NCBI GenBank assembly: GCA_002027195.1 | Contig: MWJO01000015.1 | Coordinates: 1 to 64,000, forward strand | Direction of reading: 5' to 3' | Length of the DNA: 64,000 nucleotides | Origin: Streptomyces sp. GKU 895 | Lineage (GTDB): Bacteria; Actinomycetota; Actinomycetes; Streptomycetales; Streptomycetaceae | In this document: one piece after another, positions 33,972-42,412 of the stretch | Layout: each line of letters opens with the position of its first letter | How positions within the stretch are numbered: the first letter of the stretch is position 1 | The notes under the pieces: model-generated | Databases searched by the model: none | Told to the model about the DNA's origin: nothing | Seen by the model: only the letters and a program-made list of their open reading frames with translations | Made by a program: the position numbers and the translations under genes

Positions 33972-36330
33972 CTACCGCCCCTTTTTCTTCGAATCCAGCA
34001 GACCGGCCTTGCGCAGAGCATCGGCCATCGCACTGTTGGCCGGAGGCGCAGCCTGGCGCTGCTGCTGGCGCTGCTGAGGTGGCCGCCCGCCACGCTGCCG
34101 ACGCTCACCCCCGCCACCCTGACCCTGCTGCCCCTGCGGAGCCTTCTCGTCATCGAGCCGCAGCGTCAGCGAGATCCGCTTCCGCGGAATGTCGACGTCG
34201 AGGACCTTCACCTTGACGATGTCACCCGGCTTGACCACATCGCGAGGATCCTTCACGAACGTCCTGGACAGCGCGGACACATGCGCCAGCCCGTCCTGAT
34301 GGACACCGACGTCGATGAACGCCCCGAAGGCCGCCACGTTCGTCACGACGCCCTCCAGGATCATCCCGGGAGCCAGGTCGGAGATCTTCTCGACGCCCTC
34401 CTTGAAGGTGGCCGTCTTGAACGCCGGCCGAGGTCGCGCCCCGGCTTCTCCAGCTCCTTGAGGATGTCCGTCACGGTCGGCAGACCGAACGTCTCGTCCA
34501 CGAACTCCTGCGGCCGCAGCGAGCGCAGCACCCCCGTGTTGCCGATGAGCGACGCGACCTCCTGGCCGGCCGTCTTCACCATGCGCCGCACGACCGGGTA
34601 GGCCTCCGGGTGGACGCTGGACGCGTCCAGCGGGTCGTCGCCGCCGCGGATGCGGAGGAAGCCCGCGCACTGCTCGTAGGCCTTGGGGCCGAGCCGGGCC
34701 ACCTTCTTCAGTTCCGTACGGGACTTGAACGGGCCGTTGGCGTCGCGGTGGGAGACGATGTTCTCGGCGAGTCCGGAGGTGATGCCGGAGACGCGCGCGA
34801 GCAGGGGGCGGACGCGGTGTTCACGTCCACGCCGACGCCGTTCACACAGTCCTCCACCACCGCGTCCAGCGAGCGCGACAGCTTCACCTCGGACAGGTCG
34901 TGCTGGTACTGGCCGACGCCGATCGACTTCGGGTCGATCTTCACCAGTTCGGCCAGCGGGTCCTGGAGGCGGCGCGCGATGGAGACCGCGCCGCGCAGCG
35001 ACACGTCCATGTCGGGCAGTTCCTGCGAGGCGAACGCGGAGGCCGAGTACACGGACGCGCCCGCCTCGGACACCATCACCTTGGTGAGCTTCAGCTCAGG
35101 GTGCCTGGTGATGAGTTCACCGGCGAGCTTGTCGGTCTCGCGGGACGCGGTGCCGTTGCCGATCGCGATGAGTTCGACCGAGTGCCGGGCGGCGAGCACG
35201 GCCAGCTTGGCGAGCGCCTCGTCCCACTTGTTGGCGGGGACGTGCGGGTAGATGACGTCGGTGGCGACGACCTTGCCGGTGGCGTCGACCACGGCGACCT
35301 TCACGCCCGTACGGAAGCCCGGGTCGAGGCCCAGCGTGGCGCGGGTGCCGGCCGGGGCGGCGAGCAGCAGGTCGCGGAGGTTCTTCGCGAACACGTCGAC
35401 CGCCTCGTCCTCGGCGGCCGTGCGCAGCCGCAGCCGCAGGTCGATGCCGAGGTGCACGAGGACGCGGGTGCGCCAGGCCCAGCGGACGGTGTCCTTCAGC
35501 CACTTGTCCGCGGGGCGGCCACGGTCGGCGATGCCGAACTTGTGGGCGATGATCCCCTCGTACGACGAAGGACCGTCCGTGGGCTCCTCGGGCTCCAGGA
35601 CGAGGTCGAGGATGTCCTCCTTCTCGCCGCGCAGCATCGCCAGGACCCGGTGCGAGGGCAGTTCCTTGAACGGCTCGGAGAAGTCGAAGTAGTCGGCGAA
35701 CTTGGCGCCCGCCTCCTCCTTGCCGTCCTTCACCTTCGCGGCCAGGCGCCCGCGCACCCACATGCGCTCGCGGAGTTCACCGATCAGGTCGGCGTCCTCG
35801 GAGAAGCGCTCCGTGAGGATCGCGCGGGCGCCGTCCAGCGCGGCCTGCGGGTCGGCGACGCCCTTGTCGGCGTCGACGAAAGCGGCGGCAGCGGCGAGCG
35901 GGTCCACCGTCGGGTCGCCGAGCAGGCCCTCCGCGAGCGGTTCGAGCCCGGCCTCACGCGCGATCTGCGCCTTGGTGCGCCGCTTGGGCTTGAAGGGCAG
36001 GTAGATGTCCTCCAGGCGCGCCTTCGTCTCGGCGCCGCGGATCTGCGCCTCCAGCTCCTCGGTGAGCTTGCCCTGCTCGCGCACCGACTCGAGGATCGCC
36101 GTCCGCCGCTCCTCCAGCTCCCGCAGATAGCGCAGCCGCTCCTCGATCGTGCGCAGCTGCGCGTCGTCGAGCATCTCGGTCGCTTCCTTGCGGTAGCGAG
36201 CGATGAAGGGCACCGTCGAACCGCCGTCGAGCAGCTCCACGGCGGCTCTGACCTGCCGCTCCCGTACGCCGAGCTCCTCGGCGATCCTTCCTTCGATGGA
36301 TCCAACGCCGATGGGGGTGCCTGTCGTCAC
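33972..36330 (-). CDS. tex: Tex-family RNA-binding transcriptional accessory protein, two frameshifts
   Basis: A cytoplasmic RNA-binding protein of about 786 residues with an N-terminal HTH-like region ([20 protein letters not shown]), a YqgF/RuvX-like nuclease fold ([20 protein letters not shown]), two HhH segments ([19 protein letters not shown]) and a C-terminal S1 domain ([20 protein letters not shown]), ending in a Q/R/G tail. GTG at 36330 begins the family N-terminus. The frame breaks near 34815 (a C run one base short) and near 34430 (one base missing in the GACCTCGGCC stretch). Restoring both bases gives 787 codons, the normal family length, so sequencing error is more likely than loss of the gene. 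Confidence 0.9.
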
Positions 36331-36412
36331 GATCCCGTACCGCCTTCTCACTGAGGTTGCGCGGCAATTGTGGCAGGCGGCACGGAACACTCGGGGGATC
36401 AGGGCGCGGCCA

Positions 36413-36544
36413 TCAGGCCCGGCGACTGCGGGTGGAACCCGAGGCTCCGCCGAAGAGCCGGGCCAGGGCGCGGAAGGGCAGCGTCACGACGGTGGCGATG
36501 GCGCCGCCGATCTGGCGCAGTACGTCAGCGATGGCACGGAACAC
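36413..36544 (-). CDS. small conserved amphipathic protein (43 aa)
   Basis: A 43-residue frame preceded by GGAAAGGAG, six bases before the GTG at 36544. The product starts VFRAIADVLRQIGGAIATVV and continues TLPFRALARLFGGASG before a short S/R tail. It is one long amphipathic or weakly hydrophobic helix with a basic end, suited to membrane association. Short proteins with the LPFRALARLFGG core occur in other streptomycetes (recollection). Located between tex (same strand, 82 bases downstream) and the SCO6745-like gene. Function unknown. Confidence 0.6.
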   Translation of the reverse strand: MFRAIADVLRQIGGAIATVVTLPFRALARLFGGASGSTRSRRA

Positions 36545-36620
36545 GGGGGTCTCCTTTCCCGTCCGGCCACGGTGACCGGACAGCCCCCCGGGTACCTCAC
36601 CCGTGCCACGCCATTCCCGG

Positions 36621-36729
36621 CCTCAGCCCTTTCTTGATCAGATCCGAGCCTCAGCCCGTCACGATCAGATGCGAGCCGCAGCCCTTCACGACCAGATCCG
36701 AGCCTCAGCCCTTCCCGATCAGATCCGCC
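36621..36729 (-). repeat. 27-28 bp tandem repeat, four copies, at the 3' end of the SCO6745-like gene
   Basis: Units at about 36621-36648, 36649-36675, 36676-36702 and 36703-36729, plus-strand form CCTCAGCCCTTC-n-GATCAGATCCGAG. On the minus strand the first unit read encodes the end of the SCO6745-like protein (DLIGKG-stop) and the next ones repeat the same segment after the stop (SDLVVKG, SHLIVTG-stop, SDLIKKG). The gene terminus was evidently duplicated several times. The remaining 75 bases up to the 43-aa gene hold its Shine-Dalgarno and nothing else noted. Confidence 0.85.
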
Positions 36730-37574
36730 GGATAAGCCCCCGCCGCCACGGCCGCCCGCGCGAACCCGGTGCCGAGTTCCGTCAGGCGGGCGACGCCCTC
36801 CGCGCCCAGGTGTTCGTACGGCTCCCGGTCCAGCCGGTCCGTCATGGCATCGATCTCCTCACGGAGCGCCACACCCCGCTCGGTCAGCTCGCCCGCCTCG
36901 TCCAGCAGCCCCCGGTCCCGGAGCCGGTCGCTCGCCGCGTCCCACTCCTCCTGGGTCCAGCCGCGGGTCGTGAAGATCCACTTCGGGGTCATGCCCCGGC
37001 CGGTCGCGGTGTGGGTCACCAGGGCCTCCAGGCCGTCCAGGCCCGCCGCCAGCAACGCGGCGAGGTGGCCGTCGCCCCGGTGCTCGCGCAGCAGGGTCGT
37101 GGCGTGGAAGTACGCCAGGTGCGGTTCCTCGGGCACCGGCAGGTCCGCGTGCGCCGCGTACAGCGGGCGGGCACTGCGCGAACAGGCCTCGGCCGCCCGC
37201 AGTGCCAGCTCCGCGGCCTCCGCGATCTCCGGGGACGTCACCGCCTCCGCGCCCAGCAGCCGCCTCAGGGAAGCGTCCACGGCACGCGCGCGTGCCGCGA
37301 GCACGGCCTGAGGGGAGGCGATCGACCACACCGCCGGGACATGCGTGGCGACCAGCTCGTGCTTGTAGTTGTAGAAGGCCGCCGTCACCACCCCGGCCGC
37401 CACCGGGCCCATCGCGGCGGCCCGCACCGCGAAGTTGACGGCGCGGGGGTGGGTGATCCCGATCGCCGCCAGTTCCGCGTCCGTCTCGGGCGCGAAGTAG
37501 GACGTGGCGTGCAGGGAGTTGAGCACGTTGTGACAGCGGCGGCCGGACCGCGGCGCAAGGGCGGCAGAAGTCAT
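36705..37574 (-). CDS. SCO6745-family protein with C-terminal winged-helix-like region
   Basis: A 289-residue protein resembling the conserved actinobacterial SCO6745 family. The N-terminal part includes LHATSYFAPETDAELAAIGI and ARAVNFAVRAAAMGPV (in part), a central helical HLAYFHATTLLREHRGDGH, and a C-terminal segment WTQEEWDAASDRLRDRGLL then LTERGVALREEIDAMTD that has the recognition-helix and wing pattern of MarR-type domains. It could be a ligand-responsive DNA-binding protein, but no known function exists. ATG at 37574; a TACCAA/TTGGTA palindrome lies 12 bases upstream of the start. The 3' end is part of a tandem repeat. Confidence 0.75.
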   Translation of the reverse strand: MTSAALAPRSGRRCHNVLNSLHATSYFAPETDAELAAIGITHPRAVNFAVRAAAMGPVAAGVVTAAFYNYKHELVATHVPAVWSIASPQAVLAARARAVDASLRRLLGAEAVTSPEIAEAAELALRAAEACSRSARPLYAAHADLPVPEEPHLAYFHATTLLREHRGDGHLAALLAAGLDGLEALVTHTATGRGMTPKWIFTTRGWTQEEWDAASDRLRDRGLLDEAGELTERGVALREEIDAMTDRLDREPYEHLGAEGVARLTELGTGFARAAVAAGAYPADLIGKG

Positions 37575-37585
37575 GCCCGGCAGGT

Positions 37586-37601
37586 TACCAACCGCTTGGT
37601 A
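37586..37601. promoter_or_regulatory. TACCAA-ccgc-TTGGTA inverted repeat
   Basis: A perfect 6-bp inverted repeat with a 4-base spacer in the 113-base region between the divergent SCO6745-like and GlxA-like genes, very close to the SCO6745-like start. ACCAAnnnnTTGGT symmetry is typical of TetR or MarR operators; autoregulation by the SCO6745-like protein is a plausible inference. Confidence 0.55.
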
Positions 37602-37687
37602 CGTCACCTCTGGGCTGACGGACCATGGCAGGAAAGGTGGGGTGCTCGTCATTGCGGCCATCCCGGACCCCGCCAAGAATCGACGGC

Positions 37688-38647
37688 ATGACGCAGCGAA
37701 CCGTCCTCGTCGTCCTCTTCGACGACGTGCAGAGCCTCGATGTCACCGGCCCCCTGGAGGTGTTCGCCGGGGCCGAGAACCACACGCCGGGCACCTACCG
37801 CATCCGTACCGCCTCCCTGGACGGCGGCCCCGTGCGCACCTCCAGCGGCCTGACCCTCGTCCCGGATCTGGCCCTGCCCGACGCGCCCACCCCGCACACC
37901 CTGCTCGTCCCCGGTGGGCAGGGGACCCGCCGTCCCGACCCGCGCCTGACCGACTGGCTGCGGGAGAACGGGCCGCGTGCCGAGCGCCTGGTCTCGGTGT
38001 GCACGGGCGCGATCCTGCTCGCCGCCGCGGGCCTCCTGGACGGTCACCGCGTCACCACCCACTGGGCGTACAGCGACACGCTCGCCCGCGACCACCCGGC
38101 CGTCGACGTCGAACCCGACCCGATCTACATCCGGGACGGCCACGTCGCCACCTCCGCCGGCGTCACCTCGGGCATCGATCTCGCCCTCGCGCTGGTCGAG
38201 GAGGACCTGGACCGGGACGTGGCGCTGACGATCGCCCGCTATCTGGTAGTCTTCCTCCGCCGGCCCGGCAACCAGGCCCAGTTCAGCGCCCAGTTGGCCA
38301 CCCAGACCGCGCGGCGCGAGCCCCTGCGCGAGGTGCAGCAGTGGATCACCGAGCATCCGGACGGCGACCTCAGCGTGGAGTCCCTCGCCGCCCGCGCCCG
38401 GCTCTCCCCGCGCCACTTCGCCCGCGCCTTCCAGGCCGAGACCGGCACGACCCCCGGCCGCTATGTCGACCGGGTCCGCCTCGAACACGCCCGGCGCCTG
38501 CTGGAGGACACCACCGACGGCGTCGAGGAGATCTCCCGCGCCAGCGGCTACGGCACCCCGGAGGCCATGCGCCGCGCCTTCGTCAGAACCCTCGGCGCCG
38601 CACCGGCGGAATACCGCCGCCGCTTCCGTCCCGGGCCTGCCCACTGA
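37688..38647 (+). CDS. GlxA-family regulator (DJ-1/PfpI domain plus AraC-type HTH)
   Basis: A 319-residue transcription factor. Residues 1-190 form a DJ-1/PfpI class I glutamine-amidotransferase-like fold with the nucleophile-elbow VSVCTGAILLAAAG (Cys about residue 103) and HWAYSDTL. Residues about 215-310 are an AraC HTH pair: SVESLAARARLSPRHFARAF and the second helix-turn-helix GVEEISRASGYGTPEAMRRAF. The elbow cysteine may be a ligand or oxidation sensor. It is followed by a separate DJ-1 protein whose fold duplicates its first domain, so it probably regulates that gene and perhaps itself. Confidence 0.88.
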   Translation: MTQRTVLVVLFDDVQSLDVTGPLEVFAGAENHTPGTYRIRTASLDGGPVRTSSGLTLVPDLALPDAPTPHTLLVPGGQGTRRPDPRLTDWLRENGPRAERLVSVCTGAILLAAAGLLDGHRVTTHWAYSDTLARDHPAVDVEPDPIYIRDGHVATSAGVTSGIDLALALVEEDLDRDVALTIARYLVVFLRRPGNQAQFSAQLATQTARREPLREVQQWITEHPDGDLSVESLAARARLSPRHFARAFQAETGTTPGRYVDRVRLEHARRLLEDTTDGVEEISRASGYGTPEAMRRAFVRTLGAAPAEYRRRFRPGPAH

Positions 38648-38830
38648 GGGCCGCACGGGGACGACCCCAGGACCGCGTCCCGCGCCTGCCCACTGAGGGC
38701 CGCACGGAGACGCCCCCGGACCCCGTCCCGCGCCCACCCGTTGAAGGCGGCACGGAGACCGTCACCGGTCCGTCGCGCCCGCCCGCTGATGAAGGCGGCG
38801 CGAACCACGGCCCGGGACCGCCGCCCGTTC
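38635..38830 (+). repeat. 45-49 bp degenerate tandem repeat, about four copies
   Basis: Units beginning at about 38635, 38684, 38732 and 38777, with the core GCCTGCCCACTGAGGGCCGC then ACGGaGAC and a variable GACCCCGTCCC end. The first unit contains the end of the GlxA-like gene and its TGA; the others fill the 221-base gap before the DJ-1 gene. Copies diverge towards the downstream gene. No promoter could be recognised in the gap, so read-through from the upstream gene is likely. Confidence 0.75.
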
Positions 38831-38868
38831 CACCCCCGCACCCGCCCACCGAAGGGATCACAGACACC

Positions 38869-39504
38869 GTGCAGATCGCCATCGTCCTCTTCGACCGCTT
38901 CACCGCGCTCGACGCCGTCGGCCCCTACGAGACCCTCGGCCGGCTCCCCGACGCGGAGACCGTCTTCGTCGCCGAGCACACCGGACCGGTCCGCACCGAC
39001 ACCGGGAACCTCGCCATCACGGCCGACAAGTCCCTGGCCGAGGTGCCGGACCCCGACATCGTCGTCGTCCCCGGCGGGCCCGGGCAGACCCCGCAGATGG
39101 AGAACCCGGTGCTGCTCGACTGGCTGCGGGCCGCCGACGCCGGCAGCACCTGGACGACGTCGGTGTGCACCGGCTCCCTGCTGCTGGCCGCCGCCGGACT
39201 GCTGGAGGGGCGTCGGGCGACCTCGCACTGGCTGGCCCTGGACTTCCTGAAGGAGTTCGGCACCGAGCCCACGGGGGAGCGGGTCGTCGTCGACGGCAAG
39301 TACGTCACCGCGGCCGGCGTCTCCTCCGGCATCGACATGGGCCTCACCCTGCTCGGCAGGATCGCCGGTGACGAACACGCCCAGGCCGTCCAGCTGTTGA
39401 CGGAGTACGATCCGCAGCCGCCCTACGACGCCGGCTCGCCGGAGAAGGCCCCGGCCCACCTCGTCGAGGAGTTCCGCACCAAGAGCCGCTTCATCCTGAC
39501 GTAG
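38869..39504 (+). CDS. DJ-1/PfpI family protein
   Basis: A 211-residue stand-alone DJ-1/PfpI protein with the elbow motif TTSVCTGSLLLAAAGLLEG (Cys about residue 99), the acidic residue in VLFDRFTALDAVGPYETL at the front, and HWLALDFL after the elbow. Relatives include isonitrile hydratase and protein/glyoxal deglycases; the histidine after the elbow (SHWLAL) resembles isonitrile hydratase-like proteins. It matches the N-terminal domain of the adjacent GlxA-type regulator closely. GTG at 38869, with GAAGGG upstream. Convergent with the enoyl-CoA hydratase (3-base gap). Confidence 0.82.
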   Translation: MQIAIVLFDRFTALDAVGPYETLGRLPDAETVFVAEHTGPVRTDTGNLAITADKSLAEVPDPDIVVVPGGPGQTPQMENPVLLDWLRAADAGSTWTTSVCTGSLLLAAAGLLEGRRATSHWLALDFLKEFGTEPTGERVVVDGKYVTAAGVSSGIDMGLTLLGRIAGDEHAQAVQLLTEYDPQPPYDAGSPEKAPAHLVEEFRTKSRFILT

Positions 39505-39507
39505 CCC

Positions 39508-40257
39508 TCACCCGGACGTCGTCCAGGTGAAGCACGGCTGCCTGCGCTCCAGGAACGCGGCGACGCCCTCCGCGGTGTCGCCGCTGCCGCGCGCCTGCTC
39601 GACCCAGTGATCGTCCCGTCCGGTCACCCCGTTGGCGAACTCCTTCGCCGCCGCCTGCGTCAACTGCGAGCAGGACACCAGGACCCGGGTGAACTCGGCC
39701 ACCCGCTTGTCCAGTTCGCCCTCCGGCAGCACCTCGTCGACGAGTCCGGTGCGCAGCGCCCGCTCCGCGTCGATCAACTCGCCCGAGAACAACAGGTACT
39801 TGGCGGGGGACGGCCCCACCAGCGCCACCAACCGGCGCGTGGAGGAAGCCGGGTACACGATCCCCAGCTTCGCCGGTGTCACCCCGAACAACGCGCCCTC
39901 CTCCGCGAACCGCAGATCACAGGCCGCCGCGAGCTGGGCGCCGCCGCCCACGCAGTGCCCCCGGATCGCCGCCAACGTCGGCTTGGGGAACGCCGCGAGC
40001 GCCTCCTCGGCCGCGACCGCCAGCCCCTGCGCCTCCTCCGGCGACCCCCGCAGTGTGGAGATGTCGGCCCCTGCGCAGAACGTCCCGCCTTCACCGGTCA
40101 GCACCAGCGCCCGTACGGCCGGATCGGCGGCCAGCGTGTCGAGCAGCGGCGGCAGCGACCGCCACATCGCGGCCGTCATGGCGTTGCGCTTCTCCGGGTG
40201 GCGGATGACGACGGTGGCGACCGAGCCGGTCACGCCGTGCTGCAGCTGGGGCTCCAT
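39508..40257 (-). CDS. enoyl-CoA hydratase/isomerase family protein
   Basis: A 249-residue crotonase-fold enzyme. The oxyanion-hole segments are EGGTFCAGADISTL and IRGHCVGGGAQLAAACDLRFA. The position of the second hydratase glutamate in LFGVTPAKLGIVYP carries no Glu (PAKLG in place of PExxLG), so a hydratase role is doubtful and isomerase or thioesterase activity is possible. ATG at 40257. It is not part of the beta-oxidation operon. Confidence 0.85.
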   Translation of the reverse strand: MEPQLQHGVTGSVATVVIRHPEKRNAMTAAMWRSLPPLLDTLAADPAVRALVLTGEGGTFCAGADISTLRGSPEEAQGLAVAAEEALAAFPKPTLAAIRGHCVGGGAQLAAACDLRFAEEGALFGVTPAKLGIVYPASSTRRLVALVGPSPAKYLLFSGELIDAERALRTGLVDEVLPEGELDKRVAEFTRVLVSCSQLTQAAAKEFANGVTGRDDHWVEQARGSGDTAEGVAAFLERRQPCFTWTTSG

Positions 40258-40322
40258 GGCCGGATGCTAACCGCACCCCCCGACCGTACGATCGGGGAGG
40301 GGCCCGGGCGAGGGAGGTGCCG

Positions 40323-40961
40323 ATGGCGAGCGACGGCAAGGGCACGAGCGAGACCGCGAAACTGCGGCGGGGGTTCGGCTGGATCGCCGCACTCGGCGTG
40401 ATCCTGGTCCTCGCCGGACTCGTCGGGCTGATCTACACCGGCGTGGCCACGCTCACCTCGATGCTCCTGTTCGGCTGGCTGCTGCTCATCGGCGGCGCCG
40501 TGGGACTGCTGCACGCGATCCAGGCCCGCGGGACCAACTTCTTCTGGCTCGGCGTGGTCGTCGCCGCCCTGAACATCGCGGCCGGTGTGGTCGTCATCCG
40601 CAGGCCCGAGGCGGCGGCCGAGGCGCTGACCATGTTCGCCGCGCTGCTCTTCCTGACCGGAGGGGTGTTCCGGCTGGTCGGCAGCCTGGTGGTGAGGGGG
40701 CCGCAGTTCGGCTGGACCCTGGTGCAGGGCGCGTTCGGTCTGCTCCTCGGCATCCTCGTGCTGGCCTCCTGGCCGAGCAGCAGCAAATACGTCATCGGCT
40801 GCTTCTTCTCCCTCGCGCTCCTCTTCGACGGCCTCGGCCTGATCGCGACCGGCTACGGCGGCCGGCGCATCGTGGGCATGGTCTCGGACCGGCTCACCGC
40901 CGAGGGCGACACACGAAGCGGAACGAGCGAGTCGACCACCAAACCCGTACAACCCGAATAG
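40323..40961 (+). CDS. HdeD-family (DUF308) membrane protein
   Basis: A 212-residue integral membrane protein of about six helices with the DUF308 repeat pattern (short hydrophobic helix pairs joined by LLFGWLLLIGGAVGLLHAI and WPSSSKYVIGCFFSLALLFDG). HdeD in enterobacteria is linked to acid resistance, but the function in actinomycetes is unknown. The ATG at 40323 has GGGAGG at optimal distance; a GTG six bases earlier would overlap this site. The C-terminal 25 residues are polar and cytoplasmic. Confidence 0.8.
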   Translation: MASDGKGTSETAKLRRGFGWIAALGVILVLAGLVGLIYTGVATLTSMLLFGWLLLIGGAVGLLHAIQARGTNFFWLGVVVAALNIAAGVVVIRRPEAAAEALTMFAALLFLTGGVFRLVGSLVVRGPQFGWTLVQGAFGLLLGILVLASWPSSSKYVIGCFFSLALLFDGLGLIATGYGGRRIVGMVSDRLTAEGDTRSGTSESTTKPVQPE

Positions 40962-41135
40962 TTCGCAAACGCGGCACGACTACGGCGGGACTGATCCCGT
41001 ATGTGCCTGGATCGTGCGTGAGCGATCACAAACGCTCGATATCTGCTGACTTCTGTTCAGTCATCCGGGGTGAAGCGCTGTGTTACCAACACTCGACGTG
41101 TGGTGACAATCGAGCGCGAGGGTGGCGACCGGACG

Positions 41136-41624
41136 ATGGAGAACCACGGGCGCGGGTCAGGCCCGCGCCCACCAGGCGGCGCGGACCCGCACCCGCTGCC
41201 TTACGAGGGCGTCTGGCGGTTCACCGCCCCCGCCGTGGACGCCTCGGTCCCGCAGGCACGGCACGCGGTACGGGATCTGCTGCTGCGGCAGGGGGTGCCG
41301 GTCTCGGACGAGCTCGTGCAGGGGCTCCTGCTGATCGTCTCCGAGCTGGTCACCAACGCGGTGCGGCACGCGGCCCTGCTGTCGCCGATGCTCGCCGTGG
41401 AGGTGGCCGTCGGCGCCGAGTGGGTGCGGGTGTCCGTCGAGGACAACCACCCCTACCGCCCGACCGCCCTGGAAGCCGACCACAGCGGCGAGGGCGGGCG
41501 GGGACTGCTGCTGGTGCGCGAGGTCACGCGCGAGGCGGGCGGCGTGTGCGACGTGGAGCACACGGCGAACGGCGGCAAGGTGATCTGGGCCGCCCTGCCG
41601 CTCGCGTCCGTGCGGGTGCCGTAG
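41136..41624 (+). CDS. RsbW/SpoIIAB-type ATP-binding protein (anti-sigma kinase-like)
   Basis: A 162-residue HATPase_c protein. The Bergerat fold is visible: N box LLLIVSELVTNAVRHA (about residues 66-81), G1 box VEDNHP, and G2 box GEGGRGLLLVREV. Streptomyces carries dozens of such proteins, which either phosphorylate STAS anti-sigma antagonists or bind sigma factors. No antagonist or sigma gene is adjacent, so the partner is unknown. The start is uncertain: ATG 41136, GTG 41103 and ATG 41070 are all in frame, and ribosome sites are weak at each; the conserved part begins well downstream. Confidence 0.8.
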   Translation: MENHGRGSGPRPPGGADPHPLPYEGVWRFTAPAVDASVPQARHAVRDLLLRQGVPVSDELVQGLLLIVSELVTNAVRHAALLSPMLAVEVAVGAEWVRVSVEDNHPYRPTALEADHSGEGGRGLLLVREVTREAGGVCDVEHTANGGKVIWAALPLASVRVP

Positions 41625-41630
41625 GAGCGG

Positions 41631-42224
41631 CTACCAGCCGGCGTTCGGGCCCGTCAGCTCCCGCACCGCGGGCCGGGCCGCGTCCAGGACCGTCATGAAC
41701 CAGGCCGAGAAGGTGTCCTTCGCGTGCCGCTCGGCCAGCTCGGCCGGGGTCACGAAGGCCGTCGCGCCGATCTCCTCCGGGTCGGGGCGCAGCGGTGCCT
41801 GAACCAGGCCGACGAAGAGGTGGTTGTACTCCTGCTCCACCAGGCCCGATTCCGGGTCCGGGTGGTTGTAGCGCACCGTGCCCGCCTCCGCGAGCAGCGA
41901 CGGGGAGGCGCCCAGCTCCTCGTACGTCCGCCGGGCCGCCGCCGCGAACGGGGCCTCGCCGGGGTAGGGGTGGCCGCAGCAGGTGTTGGACCACACCCCG
42001 GGGGAGTGGTACTTGCCCAGCGCCCGCTGCTGGAGCAGCAGCCGGCCCTGCTCGTCGAAGAGGAACACGGAGAAGGCGCGGTGCAGCTGCCCGGGTGGCT
42101 GATGGGCGGCGAGCTTCTCCGCGGTGCCGATCGTGACGCCGTCCTCGTCGACCAGTTCCAGCAGAATCGGGTCAGCGGTGCCGTTCGACGAGCTGTGCGT
42201 CGCGGTGGCAGGTGTGATCGGCAT
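41631..42224 (-). CDS. idi: isopentenyl-diphosphate delta-isomerase, type I
   Basis: A 197-residue Nudix-fold metalloenzyme converting IPP to DMAPP. The two signatures are WSNTCCGHPYPGE (catalytic Cys) and EQEYNHLFVG (catalytic Glu); HRAFSVFLFDEQGRLLLQQR is the family N-terminal block. It supplies the allylic primer needed for the prenyl synthase and dxs/ispG genes in the hopanoid operon 10 kb away, though it is separately transcribed. Three in-frame start codons (42224, 42230, 42239) lie close together; 42224 is chosen because GAAGGA lies upstream. Confidence 0.93.
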   Translation of the reverse strand: MPITPATATHSSSNGTADPILLELVDEDGVTIGTAEKLAAHQPPGQLHRAFSVFLFDEQGRLLLQQRALGKYHSPGVWSNTCCGHPYPGEAPFAAAARRTYEELGASPSLLAEAGTVRYNHPDPESGLVEQEYNHLFVGLVQAPLRPDPEEIGATAFVTPAELAERHAKDTFSAWFMTVLDAARPAVRELTGPNAGW

Positions 42225-42412
42225 ACCCATCCTTCGCATCGGTCTTACGCGCCCCAAGTGTGCCGTACGGATACGACACTCCCGGCCGTTGATGGTGCCC
42301 GGCGCGGCGGCCGGGGAACCGTCCGGAACGGCGCTGTGAGGTCAAGGACGCAACCGTGCACCGGATCGCTGCATTCCGTCCACCACGGGATGTAGGCGGA
42401 CGTACCGGACGT

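Noticed and set aside
34361..36390. Reading tex as three separate proteins
   Set aside because: The three frames join exactly to a full-length Tex after two one-base corrections, with domains in the canonical order.
40962..41135. Inverted repeats (GAGCG...CGCTC, CTGA...TCAG) upstream of the anti-sigma-type gene
   Set aside because: Short arms with long loops, expected by chance in this composition.
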